The notes: generated by a model not told the origin, from the sequence alone. A DNA stretch of 64,000 nt from Abelmoschus esculentus (GCA_035048815.1 JAUCBN010000017.1:1484936-1548935); one strand, 5' to 3'; counted from the first letter of the stretch, positions 11,523 through 23,320 are shown. Translations and numbers: made by a program.

Positions 11523-11657
11523 GACTTAACCCGCTAATACAATAAATACTTACTCACAAACTCAGATACATCTTTTAGAACATCCCAAAAATACTCAATT
11601 CTTAGATCCCGATACATCTTGGTACTACCCAGATGCATAGCAAAAGGACCACTATGC
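11523..11657 (-). pseudogene. Chromovirus integrase zinc-binding domain (part)
   Basis: The minus strand encodes a clear HHCC-type segment of a gypsy integrase (words FAMHLGSTKMYRDL and FWDVLKD). It continues across the Sirevirus insertion into 21537-21655, where GDGLL and DAELRRTILVE lie immediately N-terminal to it. This proves that 11657 and 21537 were contiguous before the Sirevirus arrived. A stop is present in the 21600 part. Confidence 0.85.
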
Positions 11658-11662
11658 ACTTC

Positions 11663-12918
11663 TGTAAAACTAAATTTGATTTTGATATAACAATTAAATA
11701 GAAGGACTATTCTTTAAAATAATTTTAAGTTTCTAATTCAATATTTTTGATTTCAAGTCAAACAAAGATTTTAAAAGAAATTTCTAAGTGTTTTTGAATG
11801 ATGGTATCGAACCATGGTTCGATACCCCTAGATTTTCAAAGCCATGTTCTTATGTTCAAGAACAAGTATTGAACCACAATTCGAAACAAAGGAGCTCACT
11901 GCCAGCCTCTGTTTTGAAACACCGTTCGATACCCCTGGATTTTCAAAGTCATATTTTTGTGTTCAAGAACATGTATCGAACCACCATTCGAAACAAAGTT
12001 CACTGTCAGCCTCTGTTTCGAAGTATGGTTCGAAGCACTTCGTGCATATTTTTAAGTATTTTAAAATCTATCAAAAATAGACCCCTGGTATCGAACTATG
12101 GTTCGATACCACCCTTAATCCCAACGGCTATTTTTGCATTAAATGTTTTGACCGTTGGTGGTAGTTAATTTTTTGATTGGTGGTTAGCCTGTTCCGAAGC
12201 ATGGTTCGATACCAACCTTCAAAGTTTCAAAAAGGTATCGAAGCATGGTTCGATACCCCTTGGTTTAATGCACAACGACTCTTTCTATTCTTGGTGTGTT
12301 TCGAAACAGGTAGTACGTGTTTCGATACCGCCTGCTACAGAGTGCATTTATGGTGGGAAATTGAAGTCTAAATGTCCATATTTATGTTCCCAACAATCAC
12401 AACGGATAGAAATCAATGAGATGGTATAAAATGAAGAAATTTCAACAGCATTAAGGACTATTGAACCTCAAGCAACATCCAAGCACACAAATCCAACTCA
12501 AAGCACTTCATTGCATATTTTAGCCTCCCAACTTGTGTATTTCACTTTGATCAATTGTAATCTAAGTTTGAGGAGAGTTCGTTTGTATTTGAGGCTATTA
12601 TTTCTTCTGAGAGAATCCTTCTTAGCCAAACCAAATTTCTTCTAACACCTTATGAGGTCTAAATCAATTTTGGGTAGAAAATTGATTTATTTGTAAAGGT
12701 TATCCCTTGAAACTAGAAAAAGGTTAAATTCAATAGTGAATTGGTTTCAAAATCCTTAGTGGGAGCTAAGGTAGTGGATGTAGAGCTTGTTCGAAGCTTG
12801 AACCACTATAAATCATTGTGTTCTTTATTTCTCGATTTATACCGAAAATCTCCTACCAAATTTTTTAATTTCTAATTCACCCCTTCTTGGCCATTATTCA
12901 ACATCGATCAACTCAACA
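11663..12918 (+). repeat. Sirevirus 5' LTR, 1256 bp
   Basis: Runs from TGTAAAACTAAATTTG to CAACTCAACA. A TATA box (GGTATAAAATG) is at about 12423-12433, giving transcription toward gag. The U3 holds several GGTATCGA...TCGATACC inverted repeats, including a perfect 24-bp palindrome at 11803-11826. Relative to the 3' LTR it carries about 24 extra bases near 12702-12725, bounded by AAAGGTT direct repeats, probably deleted from the 3' copy. Confidence 0.95.
11803..11826. repeat. Perfect 24-bp palindrome in LTR
   Basis: GGTATCGAACCA is followed directly by its reverse complement. The same palindrome is at 20437-20460 in the 3' LTR. Related imperfect versions follow at about 12089-12112 and 12232-12256. 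Sireviruses are known to carry palindrome-rich LTRs; whether these are protein-binding sites is not shown by the sequence. Confidence 0.9.
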
Positions 12919-12920
12919 AT

Positions 12921-12932
12921 TGGTATCAGAGC
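12921..12932 (+). other. Primer binding site, initiator tRNA-Met
   Basis: TGGTATCAGAGC begins two bases after the 5' LTR end. It is complementary to the 3' end of plant initiator tRNA-Met and would prime minus-strand cDNA synthesis, as in most copia elements. Confidence 0.9.
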
Positions 12933-13005
12933 TAGATCTTTGAAGGGATTCACCTCCACCAAAGAAGATCCAAGGGTTGTTGATCATCTCTACAACAAAA
13001 ATCCA

Positions 13006-14498
13006 ATGGCCTCCACTTCCGGTTCGTGGAACGAGTCTCACTCCATCACCAAGCCACCCTTCTTCAATGGGGACAACTATCCTTATTGGAAGAATAGGAT
13101 GAGGCTATTCATCAACTCCAATGATTATGTCCTTTGGGATATAATCGAAGATGGACCCTCCATCCCTATGAAGCAAGAAGGAGATCGGCAAGTGCCTAAA
13201 AAAAGGAACAAGATGACCGATGAAGAAAGAAGGAGAATGTCCACAAATGATAAGGCTCTTCACATTCTCTTTTGTGCTTTAGGCCCCGACATCTACTCCA
13301 ATATGTCTTCATGTACAAGTGCCAAAGAAGTTTGGGACTTCTTGGAGACAACTTATGAGGGCACCAACGATGTGAAGAAAACAAAGATTGGTCTTCTCAA
13401 TTTAAACTATGAAAATTTCAAGATGGAACCGGATGAAGACATCACCAAAATGTTCGATAGATTTTCCGTGATTGTCATTGGTCTCAAGGGTTTTGGTGAG
13501 ATTATTCCGGAAGATAAACTCGTGAGGAAGCTTATCTACTCTCTTCCCGAGTCTTGGGATAGCAAAAGGACGACTATCATTGAAGCCAAGGACTTGAAGA
13601 CTCTAAAGCTAGATACTCTTGTGGGATCTCTTCTTACCCATGAGATCATGAAGAAAGAAAGAGAAGAAGAGAAAAAGAAAGAAGAGATAAAGATAGAAAA
13701 GAGGGAAGTAGAGAAAAAGAAGCAAGAGATTGCTCTTAAAGCTTCATTGTCACAAGAAGAAGTGGACACTAGTGAAGAAGAAGAGCTAGAGGAATTGGCC
13801 ATGGTGGCCAAAAGATTCACAAGACTCATGAGGGCAAATAGGTATCGAAGATTCCAACGAAAGAGGGACTTCAAAGCAAAGAGCAAAGAAGAGGAGAAAG
13901 ATCAAATTATTTGCTATGAATGCAAGAAGCCCGGTCACATTAGGACTGATTGCCCCCATACAAGAGGAAGGGTTTTGAGAAGAAGAAGAAACACAAAGCT
14001 CATGTTGCCACTTGGAGTGATGAGGAGTCATCATCCGATAAGGACAATGAGGTGGCCAACTTGTGTCTCATGGCTCTTGATGAGCCTAAGGTAACTCTTG
14101 AACCATCTTGTAATGATTTATCTTATGATGAACTTTATGATGCTTATGATGAACTACAAGATGTGTATAATGAGTTGGTTTTAAAATTCAAAGAATCCAT
14201 TTTGAGAAGCAAGAAAACCATTTCCGATTTAGAAATGAAAAATGATTCTTTGACTAAAACGATTTTGGATTTGGAAGAAAAGGTTGTTGATTTAAATGAT
14301 GTTTTAAAATTTTTTCAAAAAGAAAATGTTGATTTAAACAACCTTATTTCAAGCTTGAGTGAAAATCATCACAAGGTGGTGAATGAGCTTAAAGAACAAA
14401 TTAAGGTGCTTGGGAGTTCAACTTTTGAAAAAGGAAGCTCTTCAAAACCCAACCATGTCAAAAGGAATTTTCAAAACCACAAAGAAAAAGGTTTTTAA
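13006..14498 (+). pseudogene. Sirevirus gag, one frameshift
   Basis: I start it at the ATG at 13006 (MASTSGSWNES), the start shared with the truncated copy at 6657; an in-frame ATG at 12940 lies in the leader. The protein has a copia-type gag core (YPYWKNRMR, then KEVWDFLETTYEG and DKLVRKLIYSLPESWDSK). A long Lys/Glu-rich coiled coil follows, then a CCHC zinc knuckle (CYECKKPGHIRTDC, about 13912-13953). Just after the knuckle a frameshift moves the reading frame; the continuation at 13950-14498 holds a Ser/Asp/Glu-rich segment and a second coiled coil. Long gag proteins with coiled coils are usual in Sireviruses. Role: capsid and RNA packaging. Confidence 0.9.
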
Positions 14499-17400
14499 AG
14501 GCATTCTAGACATAGAAAAATTAGGAGTGTTTGAGTTCCTAAGGAAATCATTGTTTCTAATAATGTAAATGCCATTGTCTCTTGGATTCCTAAGGAAACC
14601 AAGCATTTAGGGACTAACTCTCATGGACCCAAAATGATTTGGGTACCAAAAGTGAAAAACTAAAATTTTGTTTGTAGGTTGAGCATTGCTTCAAGGCCAA
14701 AGCTTCAAGTCAAAATATGTGGTACCTTGATAGTGGATGCTCAAGGCATATGACCGGAGACAAGGGACGATGTAAGGAGTTAGAGCTCAAAAAGGATGGA
14801 GTAGTGACATTTGGTGACAACTCCAAAGGCCAAATTGAGGGTATTGGCTCTATTGGTAATCACTCCTCTATTCTTATTGAAAATGTCTTACTTGTTAATG
14901 GTCTTAAGCATAACTTGTTGAGCATTAGTCAATTGTGTGATAGAGGTTTCTATGTTTCATTTGATAAAAATGGTTGCAAAATTATTGACATAGAATCCAA
15001 TAGAACAATGCTCATAGGTCATCGCATAGGAAATATTTACATGGTGCATCTAGATGACATAAATTTATCTCATGCATGCTTAGTTGCTAGTGATGAAAAT
15101 GATGCATGGTTATGACATAGAAAACTTGGTCATGCTAGCATAAGTGTTTTAGAGAAACTTGCCTCCCAAAATCTAGTTAGAGGTTTACCTAAGCTCAAAT
15201 TTTCATTGGATAAAATTTGTGATGCATGTGCTAAGGGTAAACAAAAGAGAGTTTCTTTTAAGTCCATTAATGATGTTTCAACTAGTAGAGTATTACAATT
15301 GATCCATATGGATCTCTTTGGACCTATTAGGACTACTAACTTGGGTGGAAAATCATATGTTTTTGTTATTGTTGATGATTACTCTAGATATACTTGGGTT
15401 CTATTTTTAAGCTCTAAAGATGAAGCCTTAGAAAAATTCATCACATTTTCAAACATTTCTCAAAATGATCTTGATCAAAGAATTTCTCATATTAGAAGTG
15501 ATCATGGAACCGAATTTTAAAATTTAGGTTTTGAAAATTTTTGTAATGAAAATGGTATTAGCCATAATTTTTCGGCTCCTCGCACTCCTCAACAAAATAG
15601 GGTAGTTGAGAGGAAAAATAGAACTTTAGAGGAAATGGCTAGAACCATGCTTTGTGAAAATAATTTACCTAAGTACTTTTGGGCAGAAGCCACAAACACT
15701 TCTTGTTACATCATAAATCGAGTAATGATTAGGCCTATTTTAAAGAAAACTCCTTACGAGATTTTAAAATCTAAAAAGCCTAACATTAGCGATTTTCACC
15801 CTTTTGGGTGCAAGTGTTTTGTTTTGAACAATGAAAAGACAATTTAGGTAAATTTGATACGAAAAGTGATGAAGCTATTTTCCTTGGTTATTCTTTAAAT
15901 TCTAAGGCTTATAGAGTTTTCAACAAAAGAACCTTAGTTGTAGAGGAATCTATACATGTGGTTTTCGATGATAACCTCCTTCCTAGGAAGGATTCTTGTG
16001 ATGATGATGATTTAGGAATCATTGAAACCATTGATGATGGACAAGCATCAAAGGTGGATGGGATTCCAAGCTATGAGGAAGCACAAGATCCTCCAATAGA
16101 AGCTCTTGGAAACGTAAAACTTGAAGAAAAGGAAGTGAGCTATCCAAGGGAGTTCAACTATGTCAAAAGTGGTGAAATCTTGGATGATTCATCCAAGGGG
16201 GTAACTACTCGTTCTTCTCTTAAATTAATGAATCATGTTGCATTTATCTCATGCATAGAGCCTAAAAATATCAAAGAAGCCTTAGGTGATGATTATTGGA
16301 TTTTGGCTATGCAAGAAGAGTTAAATCAATTTGAGAGAAGTAATGTATGGACATTAGTTGATAGGCCTAGTAATAAGTCTACTATAGTAACTAAATAGGT
16401 CTTTAGAAACAAACTAGATGAGAGTGGTAACATTGTAAGAAACAAAGCTAGATTAGTAGCTCAAGGTTACACTCAAGAGGAGGGAATAGATTTCGATGAA
16501 ACCTATGCACCCGTAGCTAGAACGGAAGCCATTAGGATGCTACTTGCATTTGCATGTTATCATGATTTCAAGCTTTCTCAAATGGATGTCAAAAGTGCTT
16601 TCTTAAATGGTTTTATAAATGAAGAAGTGTATGTTGAACAACCACTGGGTTTTGAAGACTCAAAATTTCCAAACCATGTTTTTAAATTAACAAAAGCTTT
16701 ATATGGTTTGAAACAAGCTCCTAGAGCTTGGTATGAAAGGCTCTCAAACTTTATAATTGAAAAAGGTTTTGAAAAAGGGAAGGTGGATACTACACTTTTT
16801 ATAAAAAGGTTTAAAAATGACATCTTAGTAGTTCAAATTTATGTTGATGATATTATATTTGGATCTACTAATGAGTGTTATTGTCAAGAATTTTCTAAGC
16901 TAATGCAAGGTGAATTCGAGATGAGCATGATGGGGGAGCTCTCATTCTTTTTGAGACTCCAAATTAAGCAAAGGAAGGATGACACCTTCATCAATCAAGC
17001 AAAATACATCAAGGATATGCTCAAAAAGTTTGGCTTGGAGAATGTGAAACCTCAAGCCACTCCAATGAGCTCATCTACTAAGCTTGACAAGGATGAAGGA
17101 GGTAAGTGTGTTGATTCTAAATTGTATAGATCAATGATAGGTTCTTTGCTTTACCTTACCGCAAGTAGACCAGATATTATGTTTAGTGTTTGCTTGTGTG
17201 TTAGGTTTCAAGCTAGTCCTAGAGAATCACATTTAGTTGCCATTAAGAGAATCTTTAGATACCTTAGAGACACCCCTTGTTTAGGTCTTTAGTATCCTAA
17301 AGTCTCATCCTTTGATCTTCATGCCTATTCGGATGCGCATTATGGTGGTTGTAAGATTGATAGGAAAAGTACTTCCGGAACTTGTCAATTTCTAGGTAGT

Positions 17401-17781
17401 ATGCTCATATCTTGGTTCTCAAAGAAACAAAATAGTGTAGCTCTCTCTACCACCGAAGTGGAGTATATATCCTTAGGGAGTTGTTGTGCTCAAGTTTTAT
17501 GGATGAAGCAACAACTCTTAGATTATGGCATTAAGGTAGACACCATACCTCTTAAGTGTGATAATACTAGTGTCATATGTCTTACCAAAACCCCCATTCA
17601 ACACTCTAGAACTAAGCACATAGAAATTAGACACCACTTCATTAGAGATCATGTGTCTAAAAATGATGTTTTAGAGTTTGTTGGCACCTTAAATCAATTA
17701 ACGGACATTTTTACGAAATCTTTGGATAAGGAGTGTTTTTGGACCCTTAGGAGGGAGTTAGGTCTAACTAGCCTACCTTGA
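14499..17781 (+). pseudogene. Sirevirus pol (protease-IN-RT-RNase H), several stops
   Basis: Protease motif WYLDSGCSRHMTG (14720 on), integrase zinc region (HRKLGH and CDAC), integrase core Asp-Asp-Glu in HMDLFGPI, IRSDHGTEF and ERKNR, RT with YVDD (about 16840-16851), and RNase H to the natural stop at 17781. This order, with integrase before RT, is diagnostic of Ty1/copia. Stops occur at 14532, 15113, 15518, 16396 and 17290, and a frameshift lies near 15847. Four of the stops (14532, 15113, 16396, 17290) sit where the family has Trp. Most domains are otherwise well preserved, so inactivation is fairly recent compared with the 1320 remnant. Confidence 0.92.
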
Positions 17782-18671
17782 CCTCTTAAGTGTTATTTTT
17801 ATGCATTTTTGCTTGAATATTGATTGACATCATGCTTATGTTTTTCTTTGTATCTTGATGTCTACATGCATTTTGCTAGGGGGAGTATGAACTTATTCAT
17901 GCATTTAATCATTTCATAACATCATATGCATGCTTTTAGGAGCTTTAGAAACTCATCTCTAGTACTTTTAGAAGCCTAAATGCAAAGCTTTCCTTGGTGG
18001 TATCGAACCTTGTTCCGATACCCGTTCATCATCTAATCTGGGAAGTGTCTGGGAAGAATAGGTATCGAACGATGCTTCGATACCTGGTTCAAAATTGGCA
18101 TCGAAACAAACCTGTTTCGATACCTAGTTCGAAACACGCGGCGGCAGTTTGGTTTAAAACACCCCAAACCTAATTTTAATCACACTAAAACACTTCCAAA
18201 ATTAAAACTTCAAACCCTAGCCGACTCTCTTTTATAATCCCCTCAAATCCGCCTCTCTTAACACAAAATCTTCACGTTTTCTTTGAGGGATTTTAATCTA
18301 CGCATCAAAGACTTCATCATATCAACAAACGATGCTTAACAATCACTTGATTCATCCTAATCTACACTCAAGGTATATTTTCGGAAAACCTTATTTTCGT
18401 TTGGATTTAGATTGTTAAAAATTAGTTTTTGAACATATTTCAATTGTCTATTGTATGGGCTTTTATAATCCTACAATTTTTTTAAAAAATCTAATTTTTT
18501 TTCAATCGAATATAAATCCTTTTCGTATTTTTTTTGGTTTGGTTTTCTAATTTTTTTTTGATAAAATTTTCAAATACCTTGAATTGTTAGATTACTTCAT
18601 AGGATTGAATTTGATTATATAGCATACATGTTTATCAAACTAATCAAATCGTTTTATGATATTTCTAGACT
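17782..18671 (+). other. Sirevirus pol to env-like spacer
   Basis: Non-coding internal DNA of the element. It contains a PPT-like tract (AGGGGGAG, about 17878-17885). It also holds LTR-like GGTATCGA/TCGATACC inverted repeats, the clearest at 18061-18084, plus pyrimidine-rich sequence before the env-like start codon. Splicing could bring the env-like ORF to a leader in intact relatives, but I cannot assign sites. Confidence 0.6.
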
Positions 18672-19889
18672 ATGGCACCAAAGAAACGTTCTCGTACCGA
18701 GGCTGGTTCTTCATCACGCTCTACTCGTGTTGATGTCGAAGAAGTCCTTACACTATGCTTAGATACACCTCAACGGGCCAACCAATTCAACCTTTTTCGC
18801 CATATCCCTCTTAAACAAGAACGTAGGGTTGATGTCAATTTCATGAACTCCATTAAGTTTCCATTCAGATACTACAATCTTCTTGTTCAATGGAAGTTCT
18901 TGCAATTTCTTACCCACTCCGGTAACTTTTTTCCTACTCTCGTCCTAATTTTTTACACTAATACCACATACCTTCTTGATCCTATAGACGAAACCAAGGT
19001 TGTAGCCATCGAGTCTTTTCTTATGGGCAAACTCTTTCAAATCGATGTCTCGACTCTTGAGGAGGTTTTTGGCCTTGAGGATGAGGGTGAAACCGATGAG
19101 GAATCTCTAGGCCAATTTACCGGAGCCGCATCTACTCTTGACGTACATGATCGTTTTCTTCATCTTATCATCTCGTGATGGATTCATCCATCCAATGATA
19201 AGTATTCTCGTATACGTCTAGTAGATAGTTTTTGGCTAGAATGTTTTTGTCGACGTGTTAGACCAAATCTCGCCCAAATTGTCTTCTCCAAAATTGTTTG
19301 GCATGTTAAAAACCGAGCCACCCCTCTTGTCCAATCTTTTCCTTATGCATGTATTTTAAGTTCCATTTTCTTGCATTTGCGAATTGATTGTTCTTTTGAT
19401 CGGGTAAAGTTTTTGAAAGAACTTATTGGTGAGACTTCTCTTCACCGTGCCCACTTTGTTTATTCCGGTAACGGTGAATGGTCTCGTGGTGCTCCTCCTC
19501 CTCCTGCCATTGACCCCGAGCCTCTTCATCAAGTTGCTCAGAGTGTTGACATGATGGCCTTCCTTACTACTCGGTTCGATAACTTGGATGCTCAATTTGG
19601 TACTTTGAATGATAACTTTGGTTCATTGAGTGCTCGCTTGGATTCTATGGATGGTCGTCTTGACTCTATGTCCATTCAATTTCAATCTAGTTTTGACTCT
19701 ATCAATACTAGATTGACGGTACTAGAATCTCAAGGCCATGCATTACGCATCTCTATCGAAGCCCTTCGGTATACTCAAGAACTTAACGCCCAAGATACTC
19801 AAGATGCCAATGTTGAGGATGAAGATGACGAGGAAGACGAAGACGAAGAGGACGAAGACAAGGATGATGATGATGAGATGGGCGATTAG
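18672..19889 (+). pseudogene. Sirevirus env-like ORF, one in-frame stop
   Basis: A 406-codon frame from MAPKKRSRTEAG to DDDDEMGD is interrupted only by TGA at 19176-19178, after 168 residues; the sequence continues in the same frame beyond it. The N-terminus is basic and nuclear-localisation-like. The middle is globular with hydrophobic stretches but no clear transmembrane helix at the start. The C-terminal half has heptad-like coiled-coil repeats (FDNLDAQFGTL, LDSMDGRLDSM) and a very acidic tail of about 35 residues. Position and size match the extra ORF of many Sireviruses, called env-like by analogy; its function is unproven and I see no evidence of a true envelope protein here. Confidence 0.8.
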
Positions 19890-20116
19890 AGCCCCTCCTT
19901 TATGCTTTGCTATTTTGGCTTTTTAGGACTAGCTACGTTTTCTTAAGCTTTTGTTGCATTCATAATTAGACCATATGCACCTATTATTATTATTTCCTTT
20001 TTTATCTTGTTTACTTTGTTGGATTTGGATTTTTAATATTTAATGCTATGGATTATGTTTATTAATCTTCTCCTTAATGTCTTATGTTGCTTTATAGTTC
20101 ATTGATTTTGATCTAA

Positions 20117-20297
20117 CAAAAAGAGGGAGAATTTTTATGCTTTTAAGTTTAGGATAACCACCATATTTAATGTATTTAAAAATCGTGCACATATTAAGGG
20201 GGAGTCTTTAAAAGTTTTCAAAGTATTTTTAAATCCAAAAATTTTGACTTAAACTTAAAAATCTTTAAATGGTTTTGTTATATCAAAAAGGGGAGAT
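20117..20297 (+). promoter_or_regulatory. Multiple polypurine tracts before the 3' LTR
   Basis: Purine-rich tracts at about 20118-20131 (AAAAAGAGGGAGAA), 20195-20204 (AAGGGGGAG-like) and 20286-20296 (AAAAGGGGAGA). The last one abuts the 3' LTR and is the functional PPT for plus-strand priming. Repeated PPT-like motifs in this region are a Sirevirus trademark; the reason for the extra copies is not known. Confidence 0.8.
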
Positions 20298-21531
20298 TGT
20301 AAAACTAAATTTGATTTGATATAACAATTAAATAGAAGGACTATTGTTTGAAATAATTTTAAGTTTCTAAGTCAATATTTTTGATTTCAAGTCAAACAAA
20401 GATTTTAAAAGAAATCTCTAAGTGTTTTTGAACGATGGTATCGAACCATGGTTCGATACCCCTGGATTTTCAAAGCCATGTTCTTATGTTCAAGAATAGG
20501 TATCGAACCACCATTCGAAACAAAGGAGCTCACTGCCAGCCTCTGTTTCGAAACACCGTTCGATACCCCTGGATTTTCAAAGTCATATTTTTGTATTCAA
20601 GAATATGTATCGAACTACCATTCGAAACAAAGGAGCTCACTGTCAGCCTCTGTTTCGAAGCATGGTTCGAAGCACTTCGTGCATATTTTTAAGTATTTTA
20701 AAATCTATCAAAAATAGACCCCTGGTATCGAACTATGGTTCGATACCACCCTTAATCCCAACGGCTATTTTTGCATTAAATGTTTTGACCGTTGGTGGTA
20801 GTTAATTTTTTGATTGGTGGTTAGCCTGTTCCGAAGCATGGTTCGATACCAACCTTCACAGTTTCAAAAAGGTATCGAAGCATGGTTCGATACCCCTTGG
20901 TTTAATGAACAACAACTCTTTCTATTCTTGGTCTATTTCGAAACAGGTAGTACGTGTTTCGATATCGCCTGCTACATAGTGCATTTATGGTGGGAAATTG
21001 AAGTCTAAACGGCCATATTTATGTTCCCAACAACCACAACGGATAGAAATCAATGAGATGGTATAAAATGAAGCAATTTCAACAGCATTAAGGACTATTG
21101 AACCTCAAGCAACATCCAAGCACACAAATCCAACACAAAGTACTTCATTGCATATTTTAGCCTCCCAACTTGTGTATTTCACTTTGATCAGTTGTAATCT
21201 AAGTTTGGGGAGAGTTTGTTTGTATTTGGGGCTATTATTTCTTGTGAGAGAATCCTTCTTAGCCAAACCAAATTTCTTGTAACACCTTGTGAGGTCTAAA
21301 TCAATTTTGAGTAGAAAATTGATTTGTTTGTAAAGGTTGAATTCAATAGTGAATTGGTTTTAAAATCCTTAGTGGGAGCTAAGGTAGTGGATGTAGAGCT
21401 TGTTCAAAGCTTGAACCACTATAAATCATTGTGTTCTTTATTTCTCGATTTATACCGAAAATCTCCTACCAAATTTTTTAATATCCAATTCACCCCCTCT
21501 TGGCCATTATTCACCGTCGATCAACTCAACA
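20298..21531 (+). repeat. Sirevirus 3' LTR, 1234 bp
   Basis: Same termini as the 5' LTR (TGTAAAAC...ACTCAACA) and the same TATA box (about 21062-21067). It is highly similar with scattered substitutions and lacks about 24 bases present in the 5' copy. The perfect 24-bp palindrome is kept at 20437-20460. Confidence 0.95.
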
Positions 21532-21536
21532 ACTTC

Positions 21537-21655
21537 CACAAGGATAGTACGTCTCAACTCAGCATCACTTGGTAAAACCAAACGATCTCAAAAACATAAA
21601 AGACCGTCCCCACTAAATCTATAATCTGTTAGCGTCATCTAGTCTTAACTATCAA
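21537..21655 (-). pseudogene. Chromovirus integrase N-terminal part
   Basis: Continuation of the minus-strand chromovirus across the Sirevirus insertion. It encodes the words just N-terminal to the HHCC domain (LPSDAELRRTILVE) with one stop. The homology ends at about 21655, where sequence of another gypsy element begins. Confidence 0.75.
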
Positions 21656-22261
21656 GGAACCATTGGAGATAAGAAAACTTCTTGATAGTTTAATTAGTTA
21701 CATGCATGTGTTATAAAAATAATGAGAAATAGAAAGGAAGAAAGATTATAGAGAATTATATTTCTTTTTAACAAGGTTTTTCGTTCGTAAGGGATCACAC
21801 AACAACTATTTAAAGGCTATGGGGTGTTTGTAGAAAATAAAATCTATTAATCCTTGAGGTGACCTTCTTTTACGAGTTTCTTGGCGTGTAGTAGTAGGCA
21901 ATTTGTTGGTAACAATTTCTATATTTTCCAGTTCCAATGTCTTGACATCAACTTCCACATGCAACACATGTTCTTTCCCATGAAAAATTGGGTCATTCAT
22001 AACATCACCCCTCTAGAGAAATACACCTTGTCCTCAAGGTTAGTCGGTGGCTCATCCGTCGTTTGATTCTAGGAGTCAATCATGAAGGGAAGTGGGGTAA
22101 TTTGTTGGAGTGGATTTCCTTGACAAGGCTTTAATTAGGAGATATTGAAAACTACAAGAATTCGTGTAGAGTCTGGCAATTCCATCCTATAGGAGACAGC
22201 TTCTACTCATCGCAGCACTCGGTACGGTCCAAAGAACTTGGGGCTAAGTTTATGGTGTTTC
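21656..22261 (-). mobile_element. G1-like gypsy: 3' LTR and end of integrase
   Basis: On the minus strand, 22006-22261 encodes the C-terminal part of a gypsy integrase (KLSPKFFGPYRVLR, then YRMELPDSTRI) with stops. A PPT-like CTAGAGGGG follows, and an LTR starting TGATGTTATGAATGACCC runs left from about 22005. The LTR portion (about 21800-22005) matches 46133-46320, the LTR remnant of the G1 element of unit B, so I call this G1-like. The left LTR end is unclear. An LTR starting at 22262 truncates it on the right. Confidence 0.65.
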
Positions 22262-22909
22262 TGTAACATCCCAATTTTTGGGGTTAGTAGTTTGAGTGCT
22301 GGTCAGGGAGGATTCGATTCAAATCAAATCAGATTCTTCGGTTCATTAACTCCGGGAAATTTAAAATGATAATAATATAATCGGATAAATAATAATTTGT
22401 AGAAAAGTTTTAAAAATGTTAAAAAAATGTTTTAAAGTTAAGGAAATAATAATTGGGTTTTAAATTAATTTAATTAAGCCTAATTATTACATTAATGACT
22501 AAATTGTAATTTTTAGAAAGTTTAGGGATTAAATTGAAAATTTCAGAAATTTGGAATTTTAGTGACTAAATTGGAAAGTAAGCCAAAGCTTAGAATCCTT
22601 AGAGGTCCATTAACCCTAACTATTTTAATTAAAGATTATCCACCAAAATTTGTTTTTAATTTGTTTTAATTAGAAGTTAATTCTATTTTCTTTTTCAACT
22701 TCCCATTTTCTCATCTTTTCTCTCAACTTTTCTCTCTATTTTCTCTCAATTTCTTCAATTACTTGTTGAATTCTTCTCCATTTTCATCAAGATTTATCTT
22801 ATTTTACTTCCCATTTCATTCTCTATAAAACCTACTCATCAATTTTGCAAAATCAACATCCAATTTCAAGGAAAATCAAGAGAAGGATTCTCATCTTTTG
22901 GTGGATTAG

Positions 22910-23320
22910 TGTCATGGACAAAGGAGAAGGTCGGGGAGATCTAGGGTTTCTACAGACTCAATTGGAACTGGAATTGGGAAATTTGAGAGAGAGAAATGGA
23001 ATTGGGAGAGCCTTAATCTCAATTAAGGAATTAAACGAAGACATCAGCTGTGGAAGAAACGACGCCGTAGAGGAGAGTCAAAGGGAGAAACTCAACTCGG
23101 GTTGAGATGGTTGGATCAACCCATGTCAGATTGGCCCAGTTTTATTAATGTTTATCTTTTAAGTTTGTTATGCCAGCTGGTAGGGTAGTATAACCTCTTG
23201 TACTGGCTTGAGCAATTTTCAGTTTTTGCCTAATGAAATTTTCATCAATTTCTCTTCTACAACCTACGTCTTCTTTCTGAAATCTCCTTTTCTTTTGTAA
23301 TTTTTCTATAGATTGTGACA
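22910..23320 (+). repeat. Reina 5' LTR, 411 bp
   Basis: Begins TGTCATGGACAA and ends GATTGTGACA. It is followed by the primer binding site at about 23323-23335 (TGGTATCCAGAGC, an initiator-Met site with one extra base). Confidence 0.95.

Larger units (their letters stand above)
11663..21531 (+). mobile_element. Complete Sirevirus (Ty1/copia), 9.87 kb
   Basis: Both LTRs (11663-12918 and 20298-21531), primer binding site, gag, pol in copia order (protease, integrase, RT, RNase H), an extra env-like ORF after pol, and a PPT are present. The flanking target duplication is perfect: acttc at 11658-11662 and 21532-21536. The size, the LTRs near 1.2 kb, the env-like ORF and the several PPT-like purine tracts upstream of the 3' LTR are all Sirevirus hallmarks. 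Gag and pol are broken by frameshifts and at least six stops, so it is not autonomous. It landed in the integrase gene of an older minus-strand chromovirus. Confidence 0.95.
7984..21655 (-). mobile_element. Minus-strand chromovirus, split by two later insertions
   Basis: Pieces at 7984-9986, 11523-11657 and 21537-21655 join into one gypsy element read on the minus strand: integrase zinc-binding domain, integrase core, C-terminal chromodomain, PPT and 3' LTR. The gaps are exactly filled by a solo LTR (9987-11517, TSD gttca) and by a complete Sirevirus (11663-21531, TSD acttc). RT, protease, gag and the 5' LTR are absent: beyond 21655 the sequence changes to another element. The chromodomain places it among chromoviruses; Tekay-like is my guess from the C-terminal sequence style. 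Confidence 0.8.

Noticed and set aside
11788..12371. Overlapping open frames in the Sirevirus LTR
   Set aside because: They translate the GGTATCGA palindrome repeats in several frames and recur in the 3' LTR; there is no start context or protein family.
21656..21800. Independent transposon between chromovirus and G1-like LTR
   Set aside because: No inverted ends or target duplication; more simply the left part of the G1-like LTR, although its exact end could not be set.
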